Positions 8,858-15,306 of a DNA stretch of 25,117 bases are shown here, in pieces. A model generated the notes under the pieces. That model did not search any database. It saw only the letters and a program-made list of their open reading frames with translations, and was not told the DNA's origin. Source of the stretch: a virus; IMG/VR virus record IMGVR_UViG_3300013122_000021, positions 1 through 25,117 of that record, one strand, 5' to 3'. Positions within the stretch are counted from its first letter, which is position 1. Every line of letters starts with the position of its first letter. The position numbers and the translations under genes were made by a program.

Positions 8858-9280
8858 ATGCGCCTACCAGTAATAGCCATCGCCGGGGTTGCACTGGGAT
8901 CATGCTCAACCGCTGAAAGCGCGGCGGTCGATGTATGTGAAAGCGCGCTGATGACTGAAATACGGTCCCCAAGCACCTATTCGCGAGTCAATACTTACAC
9001 ACCTGAACCAGCCAATGGATTTAGGGAGGTTGCGATAACTTATGACGCCGCGAATGCTTTTGGGACACCGGTCCGGGGCAGCAAGGTTTGCGTCTTCCGC
9101 GATAACAAAGACGGGTTACCCTCAAGGTCGGAGTTAGAAATTGATGCACTCACCGCCCAGACTGAGGCGGCGGCGCGGGTCAGAGAGGGGAAAAGCGTTT
9201 ATCGTAACGTAGGCGGGGTGACGATTGGCGAATGCTGCGTTCCTGATGCCAAGCTTCCGCCGCCTAACCCTGCCCCTTGA
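8858..9280 (+). CDS. Small lipoprotein, inverted moron-like gene
   Basis: 140 residues from the ATG at 8858; a TTG at 8828 would add ten residues before the signal peptide and is less likely. The N-terminus is a short lipoprotein signal (hydrophobic to LGSC, Cys16 lipidated). The mature part has IRSPSTYSRV and ITYDAANAFGTPVRGSKVCVF, a pattern I associate with small exported proteins of proteobacteria, plus several cysteines (Cys27, a CC pair near the end) that may form disulphides. It is the only plus-strand gene here and sits between tail chaperone and tape measure. Its DNA is poorer in GC (29 of 60 in the line at 8941). Such inverted, atypical genes are often expressed from prophages, for example for superinfection exclusion; that role is inferred. 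No Shine-Dalgarno site is clear. Confidence 0.8.
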   Translation: MRLPVIAIAGVALGSCSTAESAAVDVCESALMTEIRSPSTYSRVNTYTPEPANGFREVAITYDAANAFGTPVRGSKVCVFRDNKDGLPSRSELEIDALTAQTEAAARVREGKSVYRNVGGVTIGECCVPDAKLPPPNPAP

Positions 9281-9871
9281 ATATCCCCTGCATCATCTGG
9301 CGAAACTCGGGCGATGCAGGCTCATGCGCGCCCTTATCGGGCTGCGTCCGCTCGTTGTTCGCCTCGATCGCCTCCATGTAATCGGATAGCGAGGCGCGAT
9401 TATAATCAAGCCCCATCGCCGCACAGTTGACGATTACGTCGCCTTTTCGGTGGGGCTTTGCTCGCCCGCGTCCGGCTGCGCTTTTTTTTTGAGCGAAACG
9501 CCCATGATGGCCGCGTTCAATATCGCCCAGGCGACCGGCACTGTTTCGGACATGGGGCGACCGTCAACATAATCGTCAACAAGTCGCTTCGCCTCCAAAG
9601 GGCTGACCGGGTGGGATTTCTCTCCGTCATAGCGCTCGTTGCCGCCGATCGCAGCACAGCGTATGACCTCATACACATCCTTGATGCGGACGGGGCCAGC
9701 CCCAAAGAATTGCGGGCTTTCCTCCGATCCGCCCAGCCCCACGCTCATTTCCTCGTACATGAGGACGATGCTCTTATCACCGCAGAGACGCTCGACCTCG
9801 CAGATGCGGGCCATCGGAAGCCAGAAGGTATAACGGCCCCCTGCAAAGTCGAGCGTAATCGCGGTATCCAT
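9264..9871 (-). CDS. Tail assembly chaperone, predicted -1 frameshift fusion (G-T type)
   Basis: The upstream frame (9434-9871) can continue past its stop if ribosomes slip back one base on the A9 run. I translated the -1 frame by hand: it stays open from the slip site to TAG at 9264-9266, adding about 72 residues to the first 130 (about 202 in all). The added part includes AAMGLDYNRASLSDYMEAIEANNE-like alpha-helical sequence and ends FRQMMQGIFKGQG, typical of the T part of siphophage G-T proteins. The chaperone pair coats the tape measure during tail assembly and is not in the virion. Its last 17 bp overlap the end of the convergent lipoprotein gene. Confidence 0.75.
9434..9871 (-). CDS. Tail assembly chaperone, unshifted product (G type)
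   Basis: 145 residues, starting MDTAITLDFAGGRYTFWLPMARICEVERLCG, the common opening of GTA-gp10-like and TAC-type tail chaperones (a beta hairpin followed by a helix beginning around ICEVE). It follows the major tail protein by two bases and precedes the tape measure region, the invariant position for this gene. The C-terminal 15 residues after Lys130 are lost in the shifted product. No strong Shine-Dalgarno site is present, so translation is probably coupled to the gene upstream. Confidence 0.85.
   Translation of the reverse strand: MDTAITLDFAGGRYTFWLPMARICEVERLCGDKSIVLMYEEMSVGLGGSEESPQFFGAGPVRIKDVYEVIRCAAIGGNERYDGEKSHPVSPLEAKRLVDDYVDGRPMSETVPVAWAILNAAIMGVSLKKKAQPDAGEQSPTEKAT
9481..9490 (-). 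other. Slippery site for -1 frameshift (A9 G)
   Basis: On the minus strand the frame reads CTC AAA AAA AAA G (Leu-Lys-Lys-Lys). A run of nine A followed by G allows tandem -1 slippage (A AAA AAG type) and is the classic phage tail chaperone signal. I did not confirm a stimulatory hairpin downstream. Confidence 0.75.
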
Positions 9872-9873
9872 CG

Positions 9874-10311
9874 TTAGGCTTCAGCCCAGACCAGTTCGCC
9901 ATCGCCCGAAAGCGTAACTTCGCCGGTGCCTTCCTCGCCAAACGCCTTGTTGTTCGAGGTCAGGACAGCAGCACCCGAATAGGTGCCGATGATCTCGCCG
10001 GTGTCGGTGCCGTCGCGCTTGCCGAGATCGACCTGCCAGTTGCGGCTGATCCCCAGCGCGGTCTTGAGACGATCGATTTCGTCCATGTTGAACACGCCAG
10101 AGCCGGTGATATCCCACTGCGTCCCGGTTACGAACGGCTTGCGCGTCGGCGGAAGGCCGGGCTTCGCGCAATCGCGCCGGAAGCGGTCGTTGGTGTTCGC
10201 CGTTTCGTTGATCGAGATGTTGTCGATCCCGCAAACGATGGTGAAGACTTCGGGCGTTTCGCCGTCGCCCAGCTTGAGAATTGCGAAATCAGGTTCGTTA
10301 GGTGCGGCCAT
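9874..10311 (-). CDS. Major tail tube protein
   Basis: 145 residues with a beta-rich pattern and the C-terminal GEVTLSGDGELVW strand typical of tail tube proteins (GTA TP901-1 type). Internal phrases such as NTNDRFRRDCAKPG and the TQWDITGSGVFN strand resemble proteobacterial siphophage tube proteins. It is placed immediately before the tail chaperones, the expected order. It is first after promoter copy 4; its mRNA would have a 21-nt leader containing AGAGGA before ATG 10311, suitable for high expression of an abundant protein. Confidence 0.88.
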   Translation of the reverse strand: MAAPNEPDFAILKLGDGETPEVFTIVCGIDNISINETANTNDRFRRDCAKPGLPPTRKPFVTGTQWDITGSGVFNMDEIDRLKTALGISRNWQVDLGKRDGTDTGEIIGTYSGAAVLTSNNKAFGEEGTGEVTLSGDGELVWAEA

Positions 10312-10338
10312 TTTGCGTTCCTCTGGCTATTTGCCGGA

Positions 10339-10376
10339 ACGCTATCGGGTGGCGCTATTCGCCGTTACCGCCGTCA
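10339..10376 (-). promoter_or_regulatory. Repeated phage promoter element, copy 4 (with leader and SD)
   Basis: TGACGGCGGTAAC (10364-10376, exact), 19 bp, TAGCGT (10339-10344). The predicted +1 is 10332, with a 21-nt leader holding AGAGGA before the tail tube ATG. The six bases after TAGCGT (TCCGGC) are identical to those in copy 1. Confidence 0.78.
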
Positions 10377-10597
10377 GATACGACGCGCATTCTCCCCCGC
10401 CGCTGCTGTGCCGTCCATTCGCTGGCAGGGGTTTCGTTCGCCCGCACGATCAGGCACATCAACTGGTGCGCGGTGTCGGTGTCGCCTTGCTCGGTCGCAT
10501 ATTCCGCCGCCTCAACGATCTGGTCGTCGGTGATCGCGCCGGATTTGAGGCCGGATATGGCAAAGGCGCGGAAAGCGGGGTCCATGCGGGCGAGCAT
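10355..10597 (-). CDS. Small hypothetical protein between tail completion and tail tube genes
   Basis: 80 residues (ATG at 10597, or 76 from the ATG at 10585; neither has a good Shine-Dalgarno site). The sequence is helical and acidic in the middle (ITDDQIVEAAEYATEQGDTDTAHQLMCLI), then basic. No family was recognised. It starts ten bases after the preceding stop, and its 3' end contains promoter copy 4, whose motif codes for its last residues (SDGGNGE). The short spacing and helical composition support a real gene. Confidence 0.6.
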   Translation of the reverse strand: MLARMDPAFRAFAISGLKSGAITDDQIVEAAEYATEQGDTDTAHQLMCLIVRANETPASEWTAQQRRGRMRVVSDGGNGE

Positions 10598-10609
10598 GAC
10601 ACAGAGGCG

Positions 10610-11053
10610 CTATGCTGCCAACACCCGAGCCCTGCAACTAAGAATTCCGTGATAAGCCTTAGATTCCGCGCCGTCGATCAGCAGCCGCGACGAGACAACC
10701 GTCAGCAACGCCGATGCGCCCGCGACCGGTACGCGGCGGTGATGGACCGCCAATTTCATCGCGTCCACGATCCTGCCTGCATGATCCTCGGCATATTCGA
10801 TAACCTGCTCCGCCCCGTTCTCACGCGGCTTGGCGAAGCAATGTAGCAGGAAGGTCACCTCAGCACCGGCATAGCAGCCGCCGTCCAGCGGGATCGACTG
10901 CGGCGCATCGAAGCGGATAAACGGCCAAGATGCTTCAGCGGGCACGGTGGACGGATGAATGCTCGCCGCCGCCACGATGGCGGTAAGGCCCGCATCAGCT
11001 TTCAGGCGTGTCAGAACCGCCCGGCGAACGTCGCTTATCAATGCGCCTGCCAC
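10610..11053 (-). CDS. Tail completion / terminator protein (DUF3168 type)
   Basis: 147 residues with the DUF3168 pattern: an N-terminal helix (VRRAVLTRLKADAGLTAIV), a strand around WPFIRFDAPQSIPLDG, the AEVTFLLHCFA strand, and a C-terminal region with SRLLIDGAESKAYHGILSCRARV. Family members such as HK97 gp10/gp17-class proteins cap the head-proximal end of the tail. The start is GTG at 11053, with AAGGAG seven bases upstream. It overlaps the end of the preceding small gene by 59 bp. The position between connector genes and the tube gene agrees. Confidence 0.8.
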   Translation of the reverse strand: MAGALISDVRRAVLTRLKADAGLTAIVAAASIHPSTVPAEASWPFIRFDAPQSIPLDGGCYAGAEVTFLLHCFAKPRENGAEQVIEYAEDHAGRIVDAMKLAVHHRRVPVAGASALLTVVSSRLLIDGAESKAYHGILSCRARVLAA

Positions 11054-11195
11054 GCTTCGTCTCCTTGAGTTTGCCAGCGGCGCGCGCGGCTTCTTCGATT
11101 TCGTTCGTCACCCGGCCCGAATAGCCCGCCGGGAATACGGTGGTGCGCTGGACCGTGATGTGCCGGTATTGCGCGGCGAAGGTTACCTGTTTCAT
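10995..11195 (-). CDS. Small phage protein, SH3-like pattern
   Basis: 66 residues starting MKQVTFAAQYRHITVQRTTVFPAGYSGRVTNEIEEAARAAGKL, a compact beta domain followed by a helix, then a basic tail. Short proteins with a TVFPAGY-type strand and an EEAARAAGKL helix are frequent in the connector region of proteobacterial phages. The ATG overlaps the stop of the preceding gene (TGA/ATG junction at 11192-11195), and the basic C-terminal tail overlaps the DUF3168 gene. Role unknown; a small virion or head-tail joining protein is plausible. Confidence 0.65.
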   Translation of the reverse strand: MKQVTFAAQYRHITVQRTTVFPAGYSGRVTNEIEEAARAAGKLKETKRGRRIDKRRSPGGSDTPES

Positions 11196-11608
11196 CGGGT
11201 GCGTGATCCTTTGACGACAGAGTTTACCGCCCGCTCGACCAGGGCGACGACCTCGCGGCGCTCTAAGTCACGAGCGGGGGCCATGTGTGGTCGAGCAGCC
11301 ATTTTACTGGTGCCCTCCTCAAGCGGCTTAGCGTGGGGAGCATTGGACGAAACCTCGACCAATAATGGTGCTTTTTGAACTACCTCAATGCCGTTCGCGA
11401 GCGTGCCTTCATCATTGTTCGGAAATTCGCCGGGGAGCGAGGCAACGTGTCCTGCCCCGCTGACAGCGCCCGCCGTTATTTCTATTTGCGCTCGGGTGGC
11501 GATGCGCTCCCCACCCGCGAACAGCGCCCGCCCGACGTTGCGCTCCATCGTCGGCCCCGCCAACTTGCGAAGCCGCGCGATATGCTGTTTCCCGCCGCGC
11601 ATTGGCAT
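11192..11608 (-). CDS. HK97 gp10-like head-tail / tail component protein
   Basis: 138 residues from the ATG at 11608, which shares bases with the preceding stop (TGATG) and has GGAAGG eight bases upstream. The pattern of an N-terminal basic helix (IARLRKLAGPTMERNVGRALFAGGERI), a central segment (ITAGAVSGAGHVASLPGEFPN) and the later ARPHMAPARDLERREVVALV is that of the HK97 gp10 family, where RPFMxPA is typical. These proteins act at the tail end next to the head. An upstream extension of the frame to 11677 lies in the previous gene and is not needed. Confidence 0.82.
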   Translation of the reverse strand: MPMRGGKQHIARLRKLAGPTMERNVGRALFAGGERIATRAQIEITAGAVSGAGHVASLPGEFPNNDEGTLANGIEVVQKAPLLVEVSSNAPHAKPLEEGTSKMAARPHMAPARDLERREVVALVERAVNSVVKGSRTR

Positions 11609-11973
11609 CACGCGGGCCTTCCGCGACAAACAAAACCGACACCCACCGGATCGCGCTCGCACGATTGAAGCGACCACCTGCCCGCGTGCGGACCGGTCGC
11701 GATCGTTACCGTCGCGTCGGTATTCAAACCAACAAGGCCGATAACGATCAGGCGGATATCCTTGTCGGCAAACCCTTCGGCCTGGCGCATGGCCTCGGTC
11801 GCGGCGTCACCCTGCGCCGAGCAACTCTTTCGAACCGGCGTCGCCGGGGTGACGATCGACCCGCCGCTATCCTCAACCGGTGTGCCCGGCCATGATGCAA
11901 CCGCGGGGTGATATGGTCCGCCATACTCTTGCGAAATGGCTTGCGCGAACCCGGCGAATACCGCCTCGAACAT
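11608..11973 (-). CDS. Probable head-tail connector / stopper protein
   Basis: 121 residues from the ATG at 11973, coupled to the previous stop (TGATG) without a separate Shine-Dalgarno site. The order FEAVFAGFAQAISQEYGGPYHPAV, a middle strand region, and C-terminal TVTIATGPHAGRWSLQSCERDPVGVGFVCRGRP suggests a small beta-barrel adaptor. I recognise it as the protein usually found between DUF4054 and gp10-like genes but cannot assign a formal family. The role is inferred mostly from position. Confidence 0.7.
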   Translation of the reverse strand: MFEAVFAGFAQAISQEYGGPYHPAVASWPGTPVEDSGGSIVTPATPVRKSCSAQGDAATEAMRQAEGFADKDIRLIVIGLVGLNTDATVTIATGPHAGRWSLQSCERDPVGVGFVCRGRPA

Positions 11974-12656
11974 CAGAACGGCACCACGGGATGACAGCCG
12001 ACAAGATGGATGCCCCCGACATTGCGACGGAGCATGGCGGCGAATTCCCGCCCATAAACCGTTGAGCCGTAGCCATCGCGGAGGGATTCCGACGCTGCGG
12101 CTTCCGATCGGGACAAAGAAAATGTCCCGCTCTTGAATGACGTAAGCCCCGCTAGCGATACCCCGCCGACCTGTCCTGACGTGCCCAGCCCCTGCAATGC
12201 CATGAGGTGCGCGGCGAGCGATAGAATACCCGGCGCGTAATCCTCCTGATCCCATGCGTCGGTAACGATCCGGCGCGCGTCGGCAATCCATGTCGCGATT
12301 GTGCCGGTCGGCACCGATGCAAATGCTGGATAGCGAGCAATCAGATGCCCCGGCCCCGGCACGTCATAGCCCATGAGCGCCGCCAGCTCGTTCGCGACGA
12401 CTGGAAGCGTGATAACGTCGTCGTCTTGGCGACCGCCGTCCGTTGTCCAGAACACGCGGAACACCGCTGTCTCGCCATCCGTGCCGCCGCTCAACCATAC
12501 GGTAATGCCGGTCATATCGGTGATCTGGCTATCGAGATTGACCGAGCCTGACAGCTTCTCGATCTCGATTTGCGCCAGCGTGTCGCCTTCATCCAGCGCC
12601 ACGTTGTAGCGATAATCGAAGACGCTATAGGGGTCTTTGGCGTTCCATGCGGGCAT
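11973..12656 (-). CDS. DUF4054 head-tail connector with N-terminal Ig-like/fibre domain
   Basis: 227 residues in two domains. Residues about 15-90 form a beta-rich module (EKLSGSVNLDSQITDMTGITVWLSG, then TAVFRVFWTTDGGRQDDDVITLPV) resembling Ig-like/fibre DUF modules. Residues about 100-215 match DUF4054 (RYPAFASVPTGTIATWIADARRIV, then YAPGILSLAAHLMALQGLG), a connector that binds the portal ring. Stand-alone DUF4054 proteins are usually about 120-150 residues, so this is a fusion. It is first after promoter copy 5; its ATG at 12656 is on the predicted +1 and lacks a Shine-Dalgarno site. It starts the chain of overlapping connector genes. Confidence 0.8.
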   Translation of the reverse strand: MPAWNAKDPYSVFDYRYNVALDEGDTLAQIEIEKLSGSVNLDSQITDMTGITVWLSGGTDGETAVFRVFWTTDGGRQDDDVITLPVVANELAALMGYDVPGPGHLIARYPAFASVPTGTIATWIADARRIVTDAWDQEDYAPGILSLAAHLMALQGLGTSGQVGGVSLAGLTSFKSGTFSLSRSEAAASESLRDGYGSTVYGREFAAMLRRNVGGIHLVGCHPVVPF

Positions 12657-12662
12657 GGGCGG

Positions 12663-12700
12663 ACGCTAACCAGCGGCTCGCGAGCGCGTTACCGCCGTCA
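12663..12700 (-). promoter_or_regulatory. Repeated phage promoter element, copy 5 (leaderless type)
   Basis: TGACGGCGGTAAC (12688-12700, exact), 19 bp, TAGCGT (12663-12668). The TAG of the -10-like box is the stop codon of the upstream repeat protein. The predicted +1 is 12656, the A of the connector ATG. Confidence 0.77.
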
Positions 12701-14561
12701 CCGTGCGGGCGCGAAGGCGACCGGCGGTATGACGTGGGAGATTGTCGCCAGATGTAATTCGTGGCTCATATGGTTGACTTACCTGCCGGGATATCTGCGC
12801 GCCACGCGCTGTTCTAGCGAGCGGGGTCGGGGGACGCTCGCCCACCACCCCGCGCGCTTCGCCGGTCAGCGACAGCCCGCCTTCGATCACCGCCAGAATT
12901 ACCGTGCTGGCAGTGCCTTGGCCTTCAAACTCAATGTTGCCCGATGCCGATCCGATGACCGAGGTGTCAGCCTGCGCTGTTCCGTAGAGGTCGATCGATC
13001 CATTCGCCGTCCCGGTGACAGCAGCGGAAGCCACAGCCTGCCCGGTTAGACTTATATCCCCTTGCGCTGCCCCGGAGATGGCCGGAGAGCCGCTTGCCGT
13101 CCCCGTTAGTGCGATCGTGCCCGATGCGTTGACAATGGCCTCAGACACACCCTCCGAAGCCGTGCCGGTGATCTCCAATGTCCCGGCTGCATCGCCGCTG
13201 ATTGCGCTAGTCGCCGCACCGGTGCCTGCCAGGTCAATTCCGCCCGATGCATCCGCTGCGATCGCCGTGCTTGCCGATGCGATCCCTGACAGCACAAGGT
13301 TGCCGCTCGCGTCGGATGCGACCGCAACCGTCCCCGATGCTGTGCCGCCGAATGCCAGAGAGCCGGTTGCGTCTCCGCTAATCGACGTGCCGCCCGACGC
13401 CTGCCCGGTCAGATCAACCGAGCCGCTTGTATCTCCTGTTACCGTTGGCGAGCCCGTTGCGCTTCCGTCGAACCCTATCGTGCCGCTAGCATCGCCAGTG
13501 ATCGTGTCCACAGTGTCGCCGGTCGCCGTGCCGTCGAGTGCAATCGACCCGCTCGCGTCGGCGTTGATCGAACCCGTTGCCTCGCCTGATCCGCTTAGCG
13601 CGACCGAACCGGTAGCAGCGGCCTGCGTCGTTACCGTACCCGTTGACGATCCAGTCAGCGCTATCGAACCGCTGGCGGTGCCGATGACCTCGCCCGGCTC
13701 TCCACCGCCCCCGGCATCGTCATAGATCAGGACAATGCCGCCGGGAGCGCCGATGCCCGCGCTGGTTACATGGCCCGCGCCGCCGCCGCCGCCCCAGCCC
13801 CCACCGTTGCCACCGGGGCCGGCCCGTGAGCCGCCACCACCACCTCCCGGCCCCGCCGTTGCTGCGTCACTGGTTTGGGTCCAAATGTCGTATTGAGCGC
13901 CGTTGCCACCAGCAACGGTGTTGGCAGATGCGGCACCGGTGCCACCACCGCCGTTTGCCGCCTCGATAATCGCATTTGAAGCAGATAGCCCGCCCTGGCC
14001 ATCTCCTTCTGGGCCAGCACCGCCGCTGTAATTCGGGTATGTAAGCGTCGCCTGCAACCCCGCAGTCGATGATCCTCCATTGCAGCCACCGCCGCCACCA
14101 CCAAGGTTTCCGCTGGACGCGGTAGCCCCAAATCCCGCTCGCCCAACACCATCCGGGCCAGCAGCACCGCCGCCTCCACCGCCCCCAGCGCCGGTGCGAT
14201 CGCCACCCTTACCGCCGGAAAACTTGGTCGAGCCGACACTTGTCGTTGCCTGCCCACCCTGCCCCGCCGCAGTGGTCGTAGCGTTGGCACCGGCCTTAGC
14301 CAGAACTTCCGACGTTGACGAAAACCATGTGTCCTGCGCCGATCCGCCCGCGCCAATCTGGCACGAAACGGAGGTGCCAGGCGAAACGGTTACGGTTTTG
14401 AAGGCGTAGGCACCGCCGCCACCACCACGCTTCTGACCCGATGTAATTGATAGCGAGCCGCTACCGCCCGCGCCGACGCAATGAACATCAACCGACGAAA
14501 CGCCAGCCGGGACCGTCCAACTGGTCGTTCCGGCTTGCAGAAATACGATGATTGTCGCCAC
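12666..14561 (-). CDS. Glycine-rich and 20-residue-repeat virion protein, probable head fibre or decoration
   Basis: 631 residues from GTG 14561 (GGGAG seven bases upstream). Residues 1-30 start as a glycine-rich domain protein (FLQAGTTSWTVPAGVSSVDVHC). Residues about 30-285 have many Gly runs (GGGGGAGG-like), as in phage adhesins whose glycine segments pack as polyglycine helices. Residues 296-570 hold fourteen repeats of about 20 residues, ASGSIALTGTATG-like, suggesting a beta-solenoid or stacked beta rods. The last 60 residues are Arg/Pro-rich, unlike the rest. It lies between capsid and connector genes, so a head fibre or capsid-surface protein is more likely than a tail fibre. Function is inferred from composition and position. 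Confidence 0.8.
   Translation of the reverse strand: MATIIVFLQAGTTSWTVPAGVSSVDVHCVGAGGSGSLSITSGQKRGGGGGAYAFKTVTVSPGTSVSCQIGAGGSAQDTWFSSTSEVLAKAGANATTTAAGQGGQATTSVGSTKFSGGKGGDRTGAGGGGGGGAAGPDGVGRAGFGATASSGNLGGGGGGCNGGSSTAGLQATLTYPNYSGGAGPEGDGQGGLSASNAIIEAANGGGGTGAASANTVAGGNGAQYDIWTQTSDAATAGPGGGGGGSRAGPGGNGGGWGGGGGAGHVTSAGIGAPGGIVLIYDDAGGGGEPGEVIGTASGSIALTGSSTGTVTTQAAATGSVALSGSGEATGSINADASGSIALDGTATGDTVDTITGDASGTIGFDGSATGSPTVTGDTSGSVDLTGQASGGTSISGDATGSLAFGGTASGTVAVASDASGNLVLSGIASASTAIAADASGGIDLAGTGAATSAISGDAAGTLEITGTASEGVSEAIVNASGTIALTGTASGSPAISGAAQGDISLTGQAVASAAVTGTANGSIDLYGTAQADTSVIGSASGNIEFEGQGTASTVILAVIEGGLSLTGEARGVVGERPPTPLARTARGAQISRQVSQPYEPRITSGDNLPRHTAGRLRARTVTAVTRSRAAG
12852..13676 (-). 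repeat. Fourteen tandem 20-residue repeats (coding)
   Basis: Protein residues 296-570 repeat a unit of about 20 residues with consensus ASGxIxLxGxAxGxxxIxGD. DNA copies are diverged at third positions, so selection acts on the protein. Two units are slightly longer (21-22 residues). Confidence 0.85.
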
Positions 14562-14586
14562 GGGCTATCTCCCGCCCGTGCCGGGG

Positions 14587-14991
14587 TTATGCGCCGCCAG
14601 CGTTCAGGGTGAAGGCCGAAACAGTGATCGGCTGCGTATTCGCAATCGACGTATTGACCAACGCCATTTCGCCATCGCCTGCGGTCGTTCCCATGACGAT
14701 CGGTCCCTGAATATGTGTCGTCGCGCCCTGCTTGATACGAAAGTGACCCGCTGTGCCAGCAGCCGATGCGGTCAACGACCAAGTGCCAGCTTTTGCCTTT
14801 GATCCACCCGATGCGGCGGCTAGCCAGTCACTTGGGAGTGCCCCGCTCGCAAGCAACGTCCCGCTGTCCGCCGTGCCCGCCGTCGCCGGTGCCGAACCCG
14901 TGCGGATTTCCAGCGTCGGCGCGGTGCCTGCGGTGCTTTCGATCGCGTCAAGCGCAGCGTTCCGGGCTGCTGTCGAGAATTGGAATGCCAT
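14587..14991 (-). CDS. Small virion-type protein upstream of the repeat protein, family unknown
   Basis: 134 residues, Ala/Thr/Gly-rich and beta-type (SWSLTASAAGTAGHFRIKQG-like strand region, then TQPITVSAFTLNAGGA at the end). The N-terminus FQFSTAARNAALDAIESTAG is a helix also seen in a family of proteobacterial phage structural proteins, whose function I do not know. It begins the transcription unit of promoter copy 6, with an 18-nt leader containing CAGGGA, and ends 26 bp before the repeat protein. A partner or base for the glycine-rich protein is plausible. Confidence 0.65.
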   Translation of the reverse strand: MAFQFSTAARNAALDAIESTAGTAPTLEIRTGSAPATAGTADSGTLLASGALPSDWLAAASGGSKAKAGTWSLTASAAGTAGHFRIKQGATTHIQGPIVMGTTAGDGEMALVNTSIANTQPITVSAFTLNAGGA

Positions 14992-15015
14992 TCGGAGTTC
15001 CCTGCTGTTTCCGCG

Positions 15016-15053
15016 ACGCTATGCCCCGACCCGTCCATTCGTTACCGCCGTCA
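15016..15053 (-). promoter_or_regulatory. Repeated phage promoter element, copy 6 (with leader and SD)
   Basis: TGACGGCGGTAAC (15041-15053, exact), 19 bp, TAGCGT (15016-15021). The predicted +1 is 15009, followed by an 18-nt leader with CAGGGA before ATG 14991. It starts two bases after a terminator T-run, which supports a fresh transcription start. Confidence 0.8.
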
Positions 15054-15054
15054 C

Positions 15055-15088
15055 AAAAAAGGGCCGCCCAACCCAAGCTGGACGGCCC
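15055..15088 (-). terminator. Intrinsic terminator after the capsid block
   Basis: On the minus strand a nine-base-pair GC stem (GGGCCGTCC and GGGCGGCCC, one G-T wobble) with an 11-base loop is followed directly by six T. It lies just after the small acidic gene and just before promoter copy 6, so it separates the capsid unit from the repeat-protein unit. Confidence 0.88.
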
Positions 15089-15107
15089 GTGAGGAATGAC
15101 CCCCTGC

Positions 15108-15293
15108 TTAATCCTTGTCGTCTGCCTTCGCGGCTTTCGCGGCGGCTGCGCCGAACTTGAAATAGTCGCCCGCTTCCTCGCCCTTGGCCAGGTCAATCTC
15201 CGCGGTTTCATCCACTTCGATCATTACGACCTGACCATCGGCGTTGCGGATGCCCCGCGGGCCGTTCGATACGTTGGTGACTTTCGTTCCCAT
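15108..15293 (-). CDS. Small acidic protein downstream of the major capsid gene
   Basis: 61 residues, an N-terminal beta part (TKVTNVSNGPRGIRNADGQVV, VMIEVDETAEIDLAKGEE) then an Ala/Lys/Asp tail. Short proteins with VSNGPRGI and a strand such as VMIEVDETAEV often follow the capsid gene in siphophages. A small capsid-associated or head completion protein is possible. AAGGAGG lies eight bases before ATG 15293, a strong site. It is the last gene before the terminator. Confidence 0.7.
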   Translation of the reverse strand: MGTKVTNVSNGPRGIRNADGQVVMIEVDETAEIDLAKGEEAGDYFKFGAAAAKAAKADDKD

Positions 15294-15306
15294 CGTTCAA
15301 TCCTCC

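Noticed and set aside
9481-9490. T-run as a possible terminator on the plus strand
   Set aside because: No GC stem precedes it, and it lies inside the chaperone gene where it fits a slippery site.
12852-13676. Regular repeats that might suggest a CRISPR array
   Set aside because: The unit is in-frame protein repetition of about 60 bp with diverged copies, no identical repeats and no unique spacers.
13015-13725. Plus-strand frame opposite the repeat region
   Set aside because: It is the reverse reading of the 20-residue repeats, giving a Pro/Val/Ser-rich sequence; the minus frame has the SD site and coherent domains.
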